Shown piece after piece: positions 53,662-62,100 of a DNA stretch of 64,000 nt (positions are counted from its first letter, which is position 1; each line of letters begins with the position of its first letter). The stretch spans positions 2,622,001 to 2,686,000 of the forward strand of contig CP134226.1 in NCBI GenBank assembly GCA_031655335.1, given 5' to 3'. Under the pieces are notes generated by a model. It made no database searches and had not been told where the DNA came from. It saw only the letters and a program-made list of their open reading frames with translations. A program made the translations under genes and the position numbers. The stretch comes from Thalassospiraceae bacterium LMO-SO8. Lineage in GTDB: Bacteria > Pseudomonadota > Alphaproteobacteria > Rhodospirillales > Casp-alpha2.

Positions 53662-54296
53662 GCGCCGCCTCCGATACCGTTACCGACGTTGTCGGTGTGC
53701 TGCTGGCCGGCGGCCTGGCGCGGCGCATGGGCGGCGGCGACAAGCCGTTGCGCACGCTCGGCGGCAAGCCGATCCTGGATCACGTGGTGGCGCGCGCGCG
53801 GCCGCAGGTCGCGGACCTGTTGCTCAACGTCAACGGCGATCCGGCGCGCTTCGCGGCTTATGGCCTGCCGACGGCGACGGATGTGATCGACGGCCATGCC
53901 GGGCCGCTGGCGGGTGTCCTGACGGGCATGGAATGGGCACGAAAGGCTCATCCCGGGGCCAAATGGCTGGCGTCCTTCGCCACCGACGCGCCGTTCTTTC
54001 CCGCAACCCTGGTCCAGGACCTGCACCGGGCGGTCGAGACGCAGGGGGCGGAAATCGCCTGCGCCCAATCGGCTGACCGTACCCATCCCGTGTTTGCCCT
54101 GTGGCCCGTGGCGCTGGCCGATGATCTGCGTGCCGCGATGACGCAAGAAGACATGCGCAAGATCGACGCCTGGACCGCGCGGTACCCCATCGTCCATGTC
54201 GACTTTCCGACGGACCCGTTTGATCCTTTCTTCAACATCAACAAGCCGGAGAATCTGGCCGAGGCCGAGACCCTGTTCGCGGAGGCCGTACAATGA
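53658..54296 (+). CDS. mobA: Molybdenum cofactor guanylyltransferase
   Basis: This 212-residue nucleotidyltransferase converts Mo-molybdopterin to the bis-MGD form needed by formate dehydrogenase. The N-terminal signature GVLLAGGLARRMGGGDKPL near 14 (GTP/Mg site), LLNVNGDP near 55 and SFATDAPFFP near 103 are present. The ATG overlaps the fdhD stop by four bases and the stop overlaps the next start, so translation is coupled on both sides. Its position in the formate dehydrogenase locus, rather than with moa genes, suggests a dedicated copy. Confidence 0.94.
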   Translation: MSAASDTVTDVVGVLLAGGLARRMGGGDKPLRTLGGKPILDHVVARARPQVADLLLNVNGDPARFAAYGLPTATDVIDGHAGPLAGVLTGMEWARKAHPGAKWLASFATDAPFFPATLVQDLHRAVETQGAEIACAQSADRTHPVFALWPVALADDLRAAMTQEDMRKIDAWTARYPIVHVDFPTDPFDPFFNINKPENLAEAETLFAEAVQ

Positions 54297-54820
54297 GCCG
54301 CCGCCAAACGGTCATGCTCGGCGTCATCATCGAACGCCGGAAGATCGACAACCCCTGGCAGGATTATTCCTATCATCCGGTCGCTGTGGTTCCCGGCATG
54401 CCGGCCTTGGATGCGGGCGAAGGCTGGCGCCTGATCCGCGAGGGCGAGGGCTGGACCCACTTCCATGCCGCGACCCTGGAATTGGAACTGTTTGCTGGTG
54501 AAACAGGAGGATACAAGGCCAATCTCAGCAACTTTCAACCTCACGTCTACGTCGTGCTGACCCCAGGCGAAGAGGCCGAGGACGAAGAGGTCGTGCCGAA
54601 ACTGGTCACCGCCTGTCCCTACGAAGCGGAAAGCTATACGGAAGATTCGGAAATGATCGTCGAAGGCGTGCCCATGCCCGAGGAACTGGCGGCCTGGATC
54701 GGCACCTTCGTCGACACCTTTCATGTCGAAGAACAATTCGTCAAACGCAAACGCAACAAGGCCTATGATCCACGCAAGGGCGATATGCGCCCGCGGCCTC
54801 TAGTGGAGACGGATGAATGA
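54293..54820 (+). CDS. DUF3305 protein
   Basis: This 175-residue protein matches DUF3305, which is always found near molybdoenzyme genes in proteobacteria: GVIIERRKIDNPWQDYSYHPVAVVPG near 10-35, HAATLELELFAGETGGYKANLSNFQPHVYVVL near 57-88, and FHVEEQFVKRKRNKAYDPRKGD near 142. The biochemical role is unknown; a maturation factor or scaffold is likely. It overlaps mobA (ATGA) and the DUF3306 gene (ATGA). Confidence 0.92.
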   Translation: MSRRQTVMLGVIIERRKIDNPWQDYSYHPVAVVPGMPALDAGEGWRLIREGEGWTHFHAATLELELFAGETGGYKANLSNFQPHVYVVLTPGEEAEDEEVVPKLVTACPYEAESYTEDSEMIVEGVPMPEELAAWIGTFVDTFHVEEQFVKRKRNKAYDPRKGDMRPRPLVETDE

Positions 54821-55614
54821 GTGCGGATGACGAAAACCCCCTGAGCCGCTGGTCCCGCCTGAAGCGCACGCGTGCCAAGGGCGAGTCCGTTGATGAGCCT
54901 CCTATAGAGGTCGCCCGCCGTGGTGCCGCCGGGCCGGTCGCGGGAACGCCGCAGGCCGCGGTTGCGGAATCTCCGTTGGCGACGGCGGACGAGGGTGCTG
55001 CTGCCGATGAAGATGTCCGCGAGTTGACCGCCGAGGAAGCGGCCTATGTGGAGACTCTGCCGCCGCTTGATGAATTGACCCCGGACAGCGATTTCACCGG
55101 TTTCATGGATAAACGGGTGCCTGATTTCCTGCGCCGCCAAGCCCTGCGCAAGTTGTGGCTCAGCGATCCCGCCTTCAGTCTGATCGACGGCATGCATGAA
55201 TACGGGGAAGACTATTCCATGATGGCGCAATTGGCCGCCGGGGCTTCTGCCTATCGCCCGAACGAAGGCGGCTACGCCTGGCGTGACACGCCGAAGGAAG
55301 AAGAGATTCCGGAAGAAACAGCCGCACCCGAAGATGCCCCGGCAGACAGCAGTGCCGACGCGGCGGAAGCGGCGGAAAATGAGGGTTTTCAGGCTGACGA
55401 AGCGGATGAATCCGTCTCTGACAAGGCCCGCCGCGTGCAGGACCGGGGCGGATCGAGCGTCCGCCTGCCGACCTATACACCGAATCCCTATTATCAGTCC
55501 CCCGGACAGCGCAACCCTGCGCCCGAAATCCTGCCAGAGCCGGGCAAGCGGCTGGAGGCGGCCGTTGAAGGCTACGACGACGATCTGGGTGAGGCCGAGG
55601 ACGATCTCGGCTGA
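54817..55614 (+). CDS. DUF3306 protein
   Basis: This 265-residue acidic protein matches DUF3306: an N-terminal FLSRWSRLK-type start (NPLSRWSRLKRTRAK), the conserved LPPLDELTPDSDFTGFM near 80-100, VPDFLRRQALRKLWLSDPAF near 105-125, and EYGEDYSMM near 130. The C-terminal ~130 residues are low-complexity Glu/Ala/Asp-rich and probably disordered. The function is unknown; together with DUF3305 it is a marker of membrane formate dehydrogenase loci. ATGA overlap with DUF3305. Confidence 0.92.
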   Translation: MSADDENPLSRWSRLKRTRAKGESVDEPPIEVARRGAAGPVAGTPQAAVAESPLATADEGAAADEDVRELTAEEAAYVETLPPLDELTPDSDFTGFMDKRVPDFLRRQALRKLWLSDPAFSLIDGMHEYGEDYSMMAQLAAGASAYRPNEGGYAWRDTPKEEEIPEETAAPEDAPADSSADAAEAAENEGFQADEADESVSDKARRVQDRGGSSVRLPTYTPNPYYQSPGQRNPAPEILPEPGKRLEAAVEGYDDDLGEAEDDLG

Positions 55615-55701
55615 CCCATCCCATGCGGTCCCGACAGCCTTGGGGTTCCATCGGTCAAGACGGGGTAAGTCCATGAAAAAATTGGGGGTTTAGGCCTGTT
55701 T

Positions 55702-55716
55702 TTCCGCATGGCGGAA
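55702..55716. promoter_or_regulatory. Dyad TTCCGC-atg-GCGGAA upstream of the formate dehydrogenase genes
   Basis: A perfect 6-bp inverted repeat with 3-base spacer lies in the 279-base gap between DUF3306 and the TorD-like gene. An AT-rich TTGATATATTAG (55756-55767) follows 40 bases later and may contain the -10 element. The assignment as operator is tentative; I found no full FNR box. Confidence 0.35.
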
Positions 55717-55893
55717 TAGGCGGTCCGTTGACTTGAGGGGCGAAAAGGCGTTCACTTGATATATTAGCGGGAAGAAGTATCCGCGGTTGGCCGGTTTGGG
55801 GGCTGCCGCGTAAAAACAAGCCCGCTTTTTAAGGCATCGGAATTCGTCGACTTAACAGGCGAAGCCGACGGAAGGAGAGTAAGGATTATCCAA

Positions 55894-56559
55894 GTGGAGG
55901 CCAACGCCACCATGGGAAGCGATGCCAAGGGAGAACGGCCGCTTTCCGACACCGAAACAAAGACCGGTCAGACCGCCGTGCCCGAAGAGGACATGCAGCG
56001 GGCCGGTGTTTATGCGCTGTTGTCGCGGCTGCTCGCCAAGCCGATGGATGACGACACCATTGCCTTTGTCCGCGAGCTGAGCGGCGACGAAAGCCCCCTT
56101 GGCCAAGCGATCAATTCCCTGTCTGCCCTGGCCAAGCGCACGACCCAGGTGGTCGCCGAGGAAGAGTTTACGGTGTTGTTTTATGGATTTGGCGCCGGCG
56201 GTGAGCTAGCGCCCTACGGGTCGCAATACCTGACAGGATTTATCTACGAGAAGCCGCTGGCCGACCTGCGCCGCGATCTTGGAGAGCTGGGTATCGCACG
56301 CGCCGACGGCGTCAGCGACCCGGAAGATCACATCGCCTTCGTCTGCGAGGTCATGCACGGCCTGATCACCGGGGCTTTCGGGCAGCCGGCGAGCCTGGAG
56401 CGTCAGCGCACATTTTTTGAAAAGCATCTGGCGCCTTGGGCCGGCCATTTCTTCGCCGATATGGAAAAGGCCAAGTCGGCGGCGGTGTACATGCCGTTGG
56501 GGACCATCGGCAAGTTGTTCATGGAGATCGAACGCGACGCCTTCGGCTTCGGCCAGTAG
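55894..56559 (+). CDS. TorD/DmsD-like formate dehydrogenase chaperone
   Basis: This 221-residue all-helical protein has the TorD fold pattern: GVYALLSRLLAKPMDDD near 38, the family motif EEEFTVLFYGFGAGGELAPYGSQYLTGF near 88-115, and DHIAFVCEVMHGLI near 148. TorD-family chaperones bind Tat signal peptides of molybdoenzymes and hold the apoprotein until cofactor insertion; here the client would be the catalytic subunit downstream. The start could be GTG at 55894 (AAGGA eight bases upstream) or ATG at 55912. It is the first gene of the structural cluster. Confidence 0.87.
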   Translation: MEANATMGSDAKGERPLSDTETKTGQTAVPEEDMQRAGVYALLSRLLAKPMDDDTIAFVRELSGDESPLGQAINSLSALAKRTTQVVAEEEFTVLFYGFGAGGELAPYGSQYLTGFIYEKPLADLRRDLGELGIARADGVSDPEDHIAFVCEVMHGLITGAFGQPASLERQRTFFEKHLAPWAGHFFADMEKAKSAAVYMPLGTIGKLFMEIERDAFGFGQ

Positions 56560-56733
56560 GCGGCGCGGCTCGGTCGCCCCAAAACGGGTGGGCGGCTGAA
56601 TGGGAAGACAGAGTTGTTGGAATTGCGGGCGGCGGCTCATGCCGCTTTCCACCGTCAATAGCAAGACCCGAAACGGGCGTTTGGTACCAAGCAAGTGGAA
56701 GTAACTGTGATCACAATCTTTGAGGAGACTGCG

Positions 56734-56931
56734 ATGAGCGAACAAAAGCAAAAGCTCGGCCGCCGTGAATTCCTGAAGAAAGCAGCCGTCACCGGCGGCG
56801 CCGCGGGTGTTGCCGCGGTTGCGCTTTCCCAGGGGTCTGCGGAAGCAGCCGTGGTTTCCGATGGCCCGAAGTCGTCGGGGTATCGTGAAACCGAACACGT
56901 CAAAACGTACTACGACCTCGCGAGGTTCTAG
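56734..56931 (+). CDS. Small Tat-signal formate dehydrogenase-associated protein
   Basis: This 65-residue protein consists mostly of a twin-arginine signal (GRREFLKKAAVTGGAAGVAAVAL) with a short tail (SGYRETEHVKTYYDLARF). Such mini Tat proteins regularly precede formate dehydrogenase catalytic subunits; they are thought to be a small exported subunit or assembly aid. GAGGAG precedes the ATG. It lies 38 bases before the catalytic subunit gene. Confidence 0.85.
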   Translation: MSEQKQKLGRREFLKKAAVTGGAAGVAAVALSQGSAEAAVVSDGPKSSGYRETEHVKTYYDLARF

Positions 56932-56969
56932 TCGGGTTCTAACCCATCAACATTGGGAGATAACTTAAA

Positions 56970-59840
56970 ATGCTCACCAAAAAGAGCGACGGGGTGGCGA
57001 TAGGCCCCCGTTTGAAGCAGGCACTGGCCGGCGTGGTCGGCGGGTCCATGGACCGCCGTACGTTCCTGAAGCGTTCAGGGATCACCGCCGGGGGCGCCGC
57101 GCTTCTTTCCGCTGCACCGCTGGGCTTGGCCAAACCGGCCAAGGCGGCGACCGCGGCGGCGAAAGGCATGCAGCAAATCAAATCCGTTTGTACGCACTGT
57201 TCCGTCGGCTGCACCGTCATTGCGGAAGTCGACAACGGCGTGTGGGTCGGCCAGGAACCGGGATTCGACAGCCCGCTGAACCTGGGCTCGCATTGCGCCA
57301 AGGGTGCGTCGGTCCGTGAACACGCCCACGGTGACCGCCGGTTGAAGTATCCGATGAAGCTCGAAGGCGGCAAGTGGAAGCGGCTTTCCTGGGACGCGGC
57401 GATCAACGAAATCGGCGACAAGATGCTCGACATCCGCAAGTCGTCGGGCCCTGATTCCGTGTACTGGCTCGGTTCCGCCAAATTCAACAACGAACAGTCC
57501 TACCTGTTCCGGAAGTTCTACGCTTTCTGGGGTTCCAACAACGGCGACCATCAGGCGCGCATCTGTCACTCGACCACGGTCGCGGGCGTTGCCAACACCT
57601 GGGGCTACGGCGCCATGACGAACTCCTACAACGATATGCACAACTCGAAGGCCATGTTCTTCATCGGCTCCAACGCCGCCGAAGCGCACCCGGTCGCGAT
57701 GCAGCATATCCTGAAGGCGAAAGAGCAGAACAACGCCGAACTCATCGTCTGCGACCCGCGCTTCTCGCGCACGGCAGCACACGCCGATGAATACGTGCGG
57801 TTCCGCCCGGGCACGGACGTCGCCCTGATCTGGGGCATTCTGTACCACGTCTTCGAAAACAACTGGGAAGACAAGACGTTCATCAAGCAGCGCGTCTACG
57901 GCATGGACGAAATCCGCGCCGAAGTGAAGAAATGGGATCCGGCCGAGACCGAACGGGTCACGGGCGTTCCCGGCGCGCAGTTGAAGCGCGTTGCCCGCAC
58001 GCTGGCTAACAACCGTCCCGGCACCATCGTGTGGTGCATGGGGTCGACTCAGCACACCAACGGCAACAGCAATACGCGCGCCTACTGCGTGTTGCAGCTG
58101 GCCCTTGGCAACATGGGTCGTGCCGGTGGTGGCGCCAACATCTTCCGCGGTCACGACAACGTTCAGGGGGCGACCGACTTCTGCATCCTGTCGCACTCGC
58201 TGCCCGGCTATTACGGTCTGGCGACGGGGTCGTGGAAGCATTGGGCCCGTGTCTGGAAGGTCGATTACGACTATCTCCTCGGCCGCTTCGCCTCGAAGAA
58301 GCTGATGGAATCCAAGGGCATTCCGGTGTCGCGCTGGATCGACGGCGTTCTCGAAGACAAGAAGAACATGGATCAGCCGGACAACCTCCGGGCCATGGTT
58401 CTCTGGGGTCACGCCGTGAACTCCCAGACGCGTCTTCCGGAAATGAAGAAGGCGATGGAAAAGCTGGATCTGATGGTCGTTATCGATCCGGTCCCGACCT
58501 TCGCGTCCGTCATCCCGGACCGCAAGGACGGCGTTTATGTCCTGCCGGCGTCGACGCAGTTCGAAACCTATGGTTCCGTGACCGCGTCCAACCGGTCCCT
58601 GCAGTGGCGTGAAAAGGTGGTCGATCCGGTTTTCGAATCGCTGCCCGACCACGTCATCATGTACAAGTTCGCCAAGAAGCTCGGCTTCGAGAAGGAGATG
58701 TTCAAGAACATCAAGGTCACGAATGACGAGCCCTCGATCGAGGACACCACCCGCGAATACAACACGGGGATGTGGACCATCGGCTACACCGGCCAGTCGC
58801 CGGAGCGCCTGCGGGCCCACATGCAGAACCAGGCGACCTTCGACAAGACCTCGCTGAAGGCCGTTGGCGGCGCTGTCGCCGGCGACTATTACGGTCTGCC
58901 GTGGCCCTGCTGGGGCACGCCGGAGCTGAAGCATCCGGGCACGCCGATCTTGTACGACACCTCCAAGCCGGTCGCCGAAGGCGGCCTGAACTTCCGCGCT
59001 CGTTTCGGTGTGGAACGCAACGGTGTCAGCCTCCTTGCCGAAGGCTCCTACTCCGTCGGTTCGGAAATCAAGGACGGTTATCCCGAGTTCTCGATGGCGG
59101 TTCTCAAGAAGCTGGGTTGGGACAAGGACCTGACCGAAGCGGAACTGAAGGTCATCGAAGGGGTTGCCGGCGACAAGACCAACTGGAAGACCGACCTTTC
59201 GGGCGGTATCCAGCGCGTCGCCATCAAGCACGGTTGTGCGCCCTTCGGGAACGCCAAGGCCCGTGCGATCGTCTGGACCTTCCCGGATCCGGTGCCGTTG
59301 CACCGCGAACCGCTCTATACGCCCCGGCGGGATCTTCTGCCCAAGTACGAAACGTACAAGGATACGAAGAACTACCGTCTGCCGACGGCGTACGAGTCCA
59401 TCCAGAAGCAGGACTTCTCCAAGAAGTTCCCGACCATCCTTACCTCCGGCCGCCTTGTTGAATACGAAGGCGGTGGTGAAGAAAGCCGCGCGAACAAGTG
59501 GCTTGCGGAACTGCAGCAGGACATGTTCTGCGAGGTCAATCCGGTCGATGCCAACAATGCCGGCATCAAGGACGGTCAGCAGATGTGGGTGTACTCGCCG
59601 GAAGGCGGCAAGGTGAAGGTCAAGGCCCTGGTCACGGAACGCGTGGCACCGGGTGTGGCCTTCATGCCGTTCCACTTCGGTGGTCACTGGCAGGGCGAAA
59701 GCCTTCGCCACAAGTATCCGGAAGGGGCCGATCCTTATGTGTTGGGCGAAGCGTCCAACATGTGCGGTACCTACGGTTACGACATCGTGACCCACATGCA
59801 AGAGACCAAGGTCACCTTGTGCCGCATCGAAACGGCCTAG
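56970..59840 (+). CDS. fdhA: Formate dehydrogenase catalytic (molybdopterin) subunit
   Basis: This 956-residue molybdoenzyme oxidises formate to CO2 on the periplasmic side. The Tat signal DRRTFLKRSG is near 28-37. The N-terminal [4Fe-4S] motif THCSVGCTV near 74 has its last Cys near 99. The active site is RICHSTTVAG, with Cys199 in the place where E. coli FdnG carries selenocysteine, so this is a Cys-type enzyme and no Sec machinery is needed. GSTQHTNGNSNTRA near 353 and the C-terminal MGD domain (EVNPVDANNAGIKDG near 850) complete the bis-MGD fold. It is full length. Confidence 0.96.
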   Translation: MLTKKSDGVAIGPRLKQALAGVVGGSMDRRTFLKRSGITAGGAALLSAAPLGLAKPAKAATAAAKGMQQIKSVCTHCSVGCTVIAEVDNGVWVGQEPGFDSPLNLGSHCAKGASVREHAHGDRRLKYPMKLEGGKWKRLSWDAAINEIGDKMLDIRKSSGPDSVYWLGSAKFNNEQSYLFRKFYAFWGSNNGDHQARICHSTTVAGVANTWGYGAMTNSYNDMHNSKAMFFIGSNAAEAHPVAMQHILKAKEQNNAELIVCDPRFSRTAAHADEYVRFRPGTDVALIWGILYHVFENNWEDKTFIKQRVYGMDEIRAEVKKWDPAETERVTGVPGAQLKRVARTLANNRPGTIVWCMGSTQHTNGNSNTRAYCVLQLALGNMGRAGGGANIFRGHDNVQGATDFCILSHSLPGYYGLATGSWKHWARVWKVDYDYLLGRFASKKLMESKGIPVSRWIDGVLEDKKNMDQPDNLRAMVLWGHAVNSQTRLPEMKKAMEKLDLMVVIDPVPTFASVIPDRKDGVYVLPASTQFETYGSVTASNRSLQWREKVVDPVFESLPDHVIMYKFAKKLGFEKEMFKNIKVTNDEPSIEDTTREYNTGMWTIGYTGQSPERLRAHMQNQATFDKTSLKAVGGAVAGDYYGLPWPCWGTPELKHPGTPILYDTSKPVAEGGLNFRARFGVERNGVSLLAEGSYSVGSEIKDGYPEFSMAVLKKLGWDKDLTEAELKVIEGVAGDKTNWKTDLSGGIQRVAIKHGCAPFGNAKARAIVWTFPDPVPLHREPLYTPRRDLLPKYETYKDTKNYRLPTAYESIQKQDFSKKFPTILTSGRLVEYEGGGEESRANKWLAELQQDMFCEVNPVDANNAGIKDGQQMWVYSPEGGKVKVKALVTERVAPGVAFMPFHFGGHWQGESLRHKYPEGADPYVLGEASNMCGTYGYDIVTHMQETKVTLCRIETA

Positions 59841-59857
59841 GTTAGGGAGACGCAACA

Positions 59858-60454
59858 ATGGCAAGAATGAAGTTCCTTTGTGATGCCGAGCGCTGCATTG
59901 AATGCAACGCGTGCGTTACCGCGTGTAAGAACGAGCACGAGGTACCGTGGGGCATCAACCGCCGCCGCGTCGTCACTATCCGTGACGGCCAGCCCGGCGA
60001 ACGGTCCATTTCGGTGGCCTGCATGCACTGCTCCGACGCGCCGTGCATCGCGGTCTGCCCCGTGGACTGCATCTACCAGACGGAAGAAGGCGTGGTCCTG
60101 CACTCCAAGGACCTCTGCATCGGTTGCGGTTACTGCTTCTTCGCGTGCCCCTTCGGGGCGCCGCAGTACCCGCAGGCGGGCAACTTCGGAAGCCGCGGCA
60201 AGATGGACAAGTGCACCTTCTGCAACGGTGGCCCGGAAGAAGACAACTCCGCCGCCGAATTCCAGAAGTACGGCCGTAACCGCCTTGCGGAAGGCAAGTT
60301 GCCGCTGTGCGCCGAAATGTGCTCGACCAAGGCTCTCTTGGGCGGCGACGGCGACATGGTGTCCAACATCTACCGCGAGCGTGTCGTGGCCCGTGGCTTC
60401 GGGTCCGGCGCCTGGGGCTGGGGCACCGCCTATCAGTTGAAGGCGGGCTCGTAG
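59858..60454 (+). CDS. fdhB: Formate dehydrogenase iron-sulfur (beta) subunit
   Basis: This 198-residue electron-transfer subunit has four [4Fe-4S] clusters: CIECNACVTACKNE near 12, CMHCSDAPCIAVCP near 56, CIGCGYCFFACP near 87, and CTFCNG near 121 with CAEMC near 149. It lacks the C-terminal membrane helix found in E. coli FdnH and has no signal of its own, so it probably crosses the membrane with the catalytic subunit through the Tat system. The ATG follows GGGAGA; the gap to the catalytic subunit gene is 17 bases. Confidence 0.95.
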   Translation: MARMKFLCDAERCIECNACVTACKNEHEVPWGINRRRVVTIRDGQPGERSISVACMHCSDAPCIAVCPVDCIYQTEEGVVLHSKDLCIGCGYCFFACPFGAPQYPQAGNFGSRGKMDKCTFCNGGPEEDNSAAEFQKYGRNRLAEGKLPLCAEMCSTKALLGGDGDMVSNIYRERVVARGFGSGAWGWGTAYQLKAGS

Positions 60455-60479
60455 GTCCATCCGGTAGCGTAATCTGGGA

Positions 60480-60517
60480 GGGGTGCCTCGCTGCAACAAG
60501 CAGAGGGGCACCCCTTT
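60480..60517 (+). terminator. Intercistronic hairpin between beta subunit and lipoprotein
   Basis: The 8-bp core stem GGGGTGCC (60480-60487) with GGCACCCC (60507-60514), plus a bulged extension, is followed by TTT. Inside an otherwise continuous operon it would act as a partial terminator or 3'-end protector, lowering expression of the lipoprotein and cytochrome genes relative to the A and B subunits. Confidence 0.6.
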
Positions 60518-60558
60518 CCGGCTACTGGAACCAAACGGGGTGTGACAAGGAAATAAAT

Positions 60559-60876
60559 ATGACCGGAAAGCGCAATACGACCGCCCGCATGGTCAGGACA
60601 TTGGGAGGGATCGCGATCGCCGCGATCGCGCTCACGGCCTGCCGCGCGGAGGAACAGGGCCGAATGATCCGATACGAGCCGGGTGTCTACAAGGGCAAGC
60701 CTGATGCCCAGTTGAGCGAATCTCGGCTTGAGGAACTACGCAACCGCACCCGCAGCCAAGGCGGCGCATCCGGCACCGGGTTCGCCGGGGGTGCGAAGGT
60801 TCAGGATTCAGGCGCCGACGTCAGGGTGCCCGGCGAATTGAACGAGCGCGCCCAAAATCAGGGCGGCGCGAAATAG
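60559..60876 (+). CDS. Small lipoprotein of the formate dehydrogenase operon
   Basis: This 105-residue protein has a lipobox (IALTAC, Cys at about 28) and therefore probably becomes a diacylated, membrane-anchored protein. The mature part is polar with a Gly/Gln/Asn-rich tail (RSQGGASGTGFAGGAK). AAGGAAA lies five bases before the ATG. Its first eight codons encode MTGKRNTT, nearly the same as the cytochrome subunit downstream (MTGKRNMT). The function is unknown; attachment or assembly of the periplasmic formate dehydrogenase is inferred from location. Confidence 0.75.
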   Translation: MTGKRNTTARMVRTLGGIAIAAIALTACRAEEQGRMIRYEPGVYKGKPDAQLSESRLEELRNRTRSQGGASGTGFAGGAKVQDSGADVRVPGELNERAQNQGGAK

Positions 60877-60907
60877 ACCCGCGCGTCCGCGCGGGTTCGC
60901 AAAAGAT

Positions 60908-62032
60908 ATGACGGGGAAACGTAATATGACCTGGTCGAACATTCGTAAATTTGCGGGAGCCCTGGCTCTCGCCTTGATGGTGGCCTATGGCGGTGCGGCG
61001 GTCCTGACCGGCTCGCCGGCACTCGACATGGCCCAGGCACAGGCGCAGACCGGCGGGCAAGTTCCCGGTGGCGCAAGCGGCGCCCTGTCCCAATCGGAAA
61101 TGTGGCGCGCCGTGCGCGGGGGGATCACCGGCACGGTGTCCATTCCCGATAAGCAGGCGGGGCAACTGGTGCAGTCGGACGGCGACGTCTGGCGCGCCGC
61201 CAAGAACGGCCCGCTCAGCCAGTTCGGCGGCATTTTCCTGCTGGTGTCCGTCATCGCCATCGCCGCCTTCTTCCTGATCCGCGGCAAAATTCGGATCGAC
61301 CATGGCCGCGACCCGCAGGGTCGGACCATCGAGCGCTTCAACGCGCTGGAGCGCGCGACGCACTGGTTGACGGCGTCCAGCTTCATCGTACTGGGCCTGA
61401 CGGGCCTGAACGTGTCCTACGGCCGGTACGTGCTGAAACCCATTCTGGGGGCGGATGCCTTCGGGGCGCTGACCTATTACGGCAAACTGGCGCACAACTA
61501 CATCGCCTTCGCCTTCATTCTGGGGATCGTGATGATGTTCTTCCTGTGGGTTCGGCATAACATTCCGACGCTGCGCGACCTGAAATGGCTGGCCATCGGC
61601 GGCGGCCTGTTTTCCAAGGGCGTGCACCCGGAAGCGCCGCGCTTCAACGCCGGTCAGAAGATCGTGTTCTGGCTGGTCATTCTGGGTGGCGCGTCGCTGA
61701 CCTTGTCGGGTCTGGCGTTGATGTTCCCGGGCGATGTCCAGCCCTGGGCCGGCACGTTCGCCATCTTGAACAAGCTGGGCGCCAGTCTGCCGACGACCCT
61801 GTCGGTTCTCCAGGAAACGCAGCTTTCCGTGTTGTGGCATTCCCTGGTGGGATTGGTCATGATCGGTGCCATCATCGGCCATATCTACATCGGCTCGCTG
61901 GGCATGGAAGGCGCCATCGACGCCGTCGCCTCCGGTCAGGTCGACCTCAACTGGGCCAAGGAGCACCATTCGCTCTGGGTCGAAGAGGAAATGACCAAGG
62001 GCAACGTGGGCAACACGCAGCCGGCGGAGTGA
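60908..62032 (+). CDS. fdhC: Formate dehydrogenase cytochrome b (gamma) subunit
   Basis: This 374-residue membrane subunit carries two b hemes and passes electrons to quinone. An N-terminal signal-like helix (about 12-35) and ~60 periplasmic residues (SEMWRAVRGGITGTVSIPDKQ) precede a helix near 100-118 and the four-helix heme core. Heme-ligand histidines are in NALERATHWLTASSF near 148, KLAHNYIAF near 197 and WHSLVGLVMIGAIIGHIYIG near 313-330. The ATG at 60908 has a weak ribosome site; an ATG at 60926 follows GGGGAAA. Conservation of the first codons with the preceding lipoprotein gene favours 60908. Confidence 0.93.
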   Translation: MTGKRNMTWSNIRKFAGALALALMVAYGGAAVLTGSPALDMAQAQAQTGGQVPGGASGALSQSEMWRAVRGGITGTVSIPDKQAGQLVQSDGDVWRAAKNGPLSQFGGIFLLVSVIAIAAFFLIRGKIRIDHGRDPQGRTIERFNALERATHWLTASSFIVLGLTGLNVSYGRYVLKPILGADAFGALTYYGKLAHNYIAFAFILGIVMMFFLWVRHNIPTLRDLKWLAIGGGLFSKGVHPEAPRFNAGQKIVFWLVILGGASLTLSGLALMFPGDVQPWAGTFAILNKLGASLPTTLSVLQETQLSVLWHSLVGLVMIGAIIGHIYIGSLGMEGAIDAVASGQVDLNWAKEHHSLWVEEEMTKGNVGNTQPAE

Positions 62033-62052
62033 TCTCGGCACAACGAACGACG

Positions 62053-62083
62053 AAGGGCGGTCCCCGCAAGGACCGCCCTTTTT
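62053..62083 (+). terminator. Strong rho-independent terminator of the formate dehydrogenase operon
   Basis: A perfect 11-bp GC stem (AAGGGCGGTCC at 62053-62063; complement at 62070-62080) has a six-base loop and a TTTTT tract (62079-62083). It lies 21 bases after the cytochrome subunit stop. Confidence 0.92.
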
Positions 62084-62100
62084 CATGCTCAGATGGATTG

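Noticed and set aside
57564-57566. Possible selenocysteine site in the formate dehydrogenase
   Set aside because: The codon at the active-site position is TGT (Cys), not TGA, and no stop interrupts the frame.
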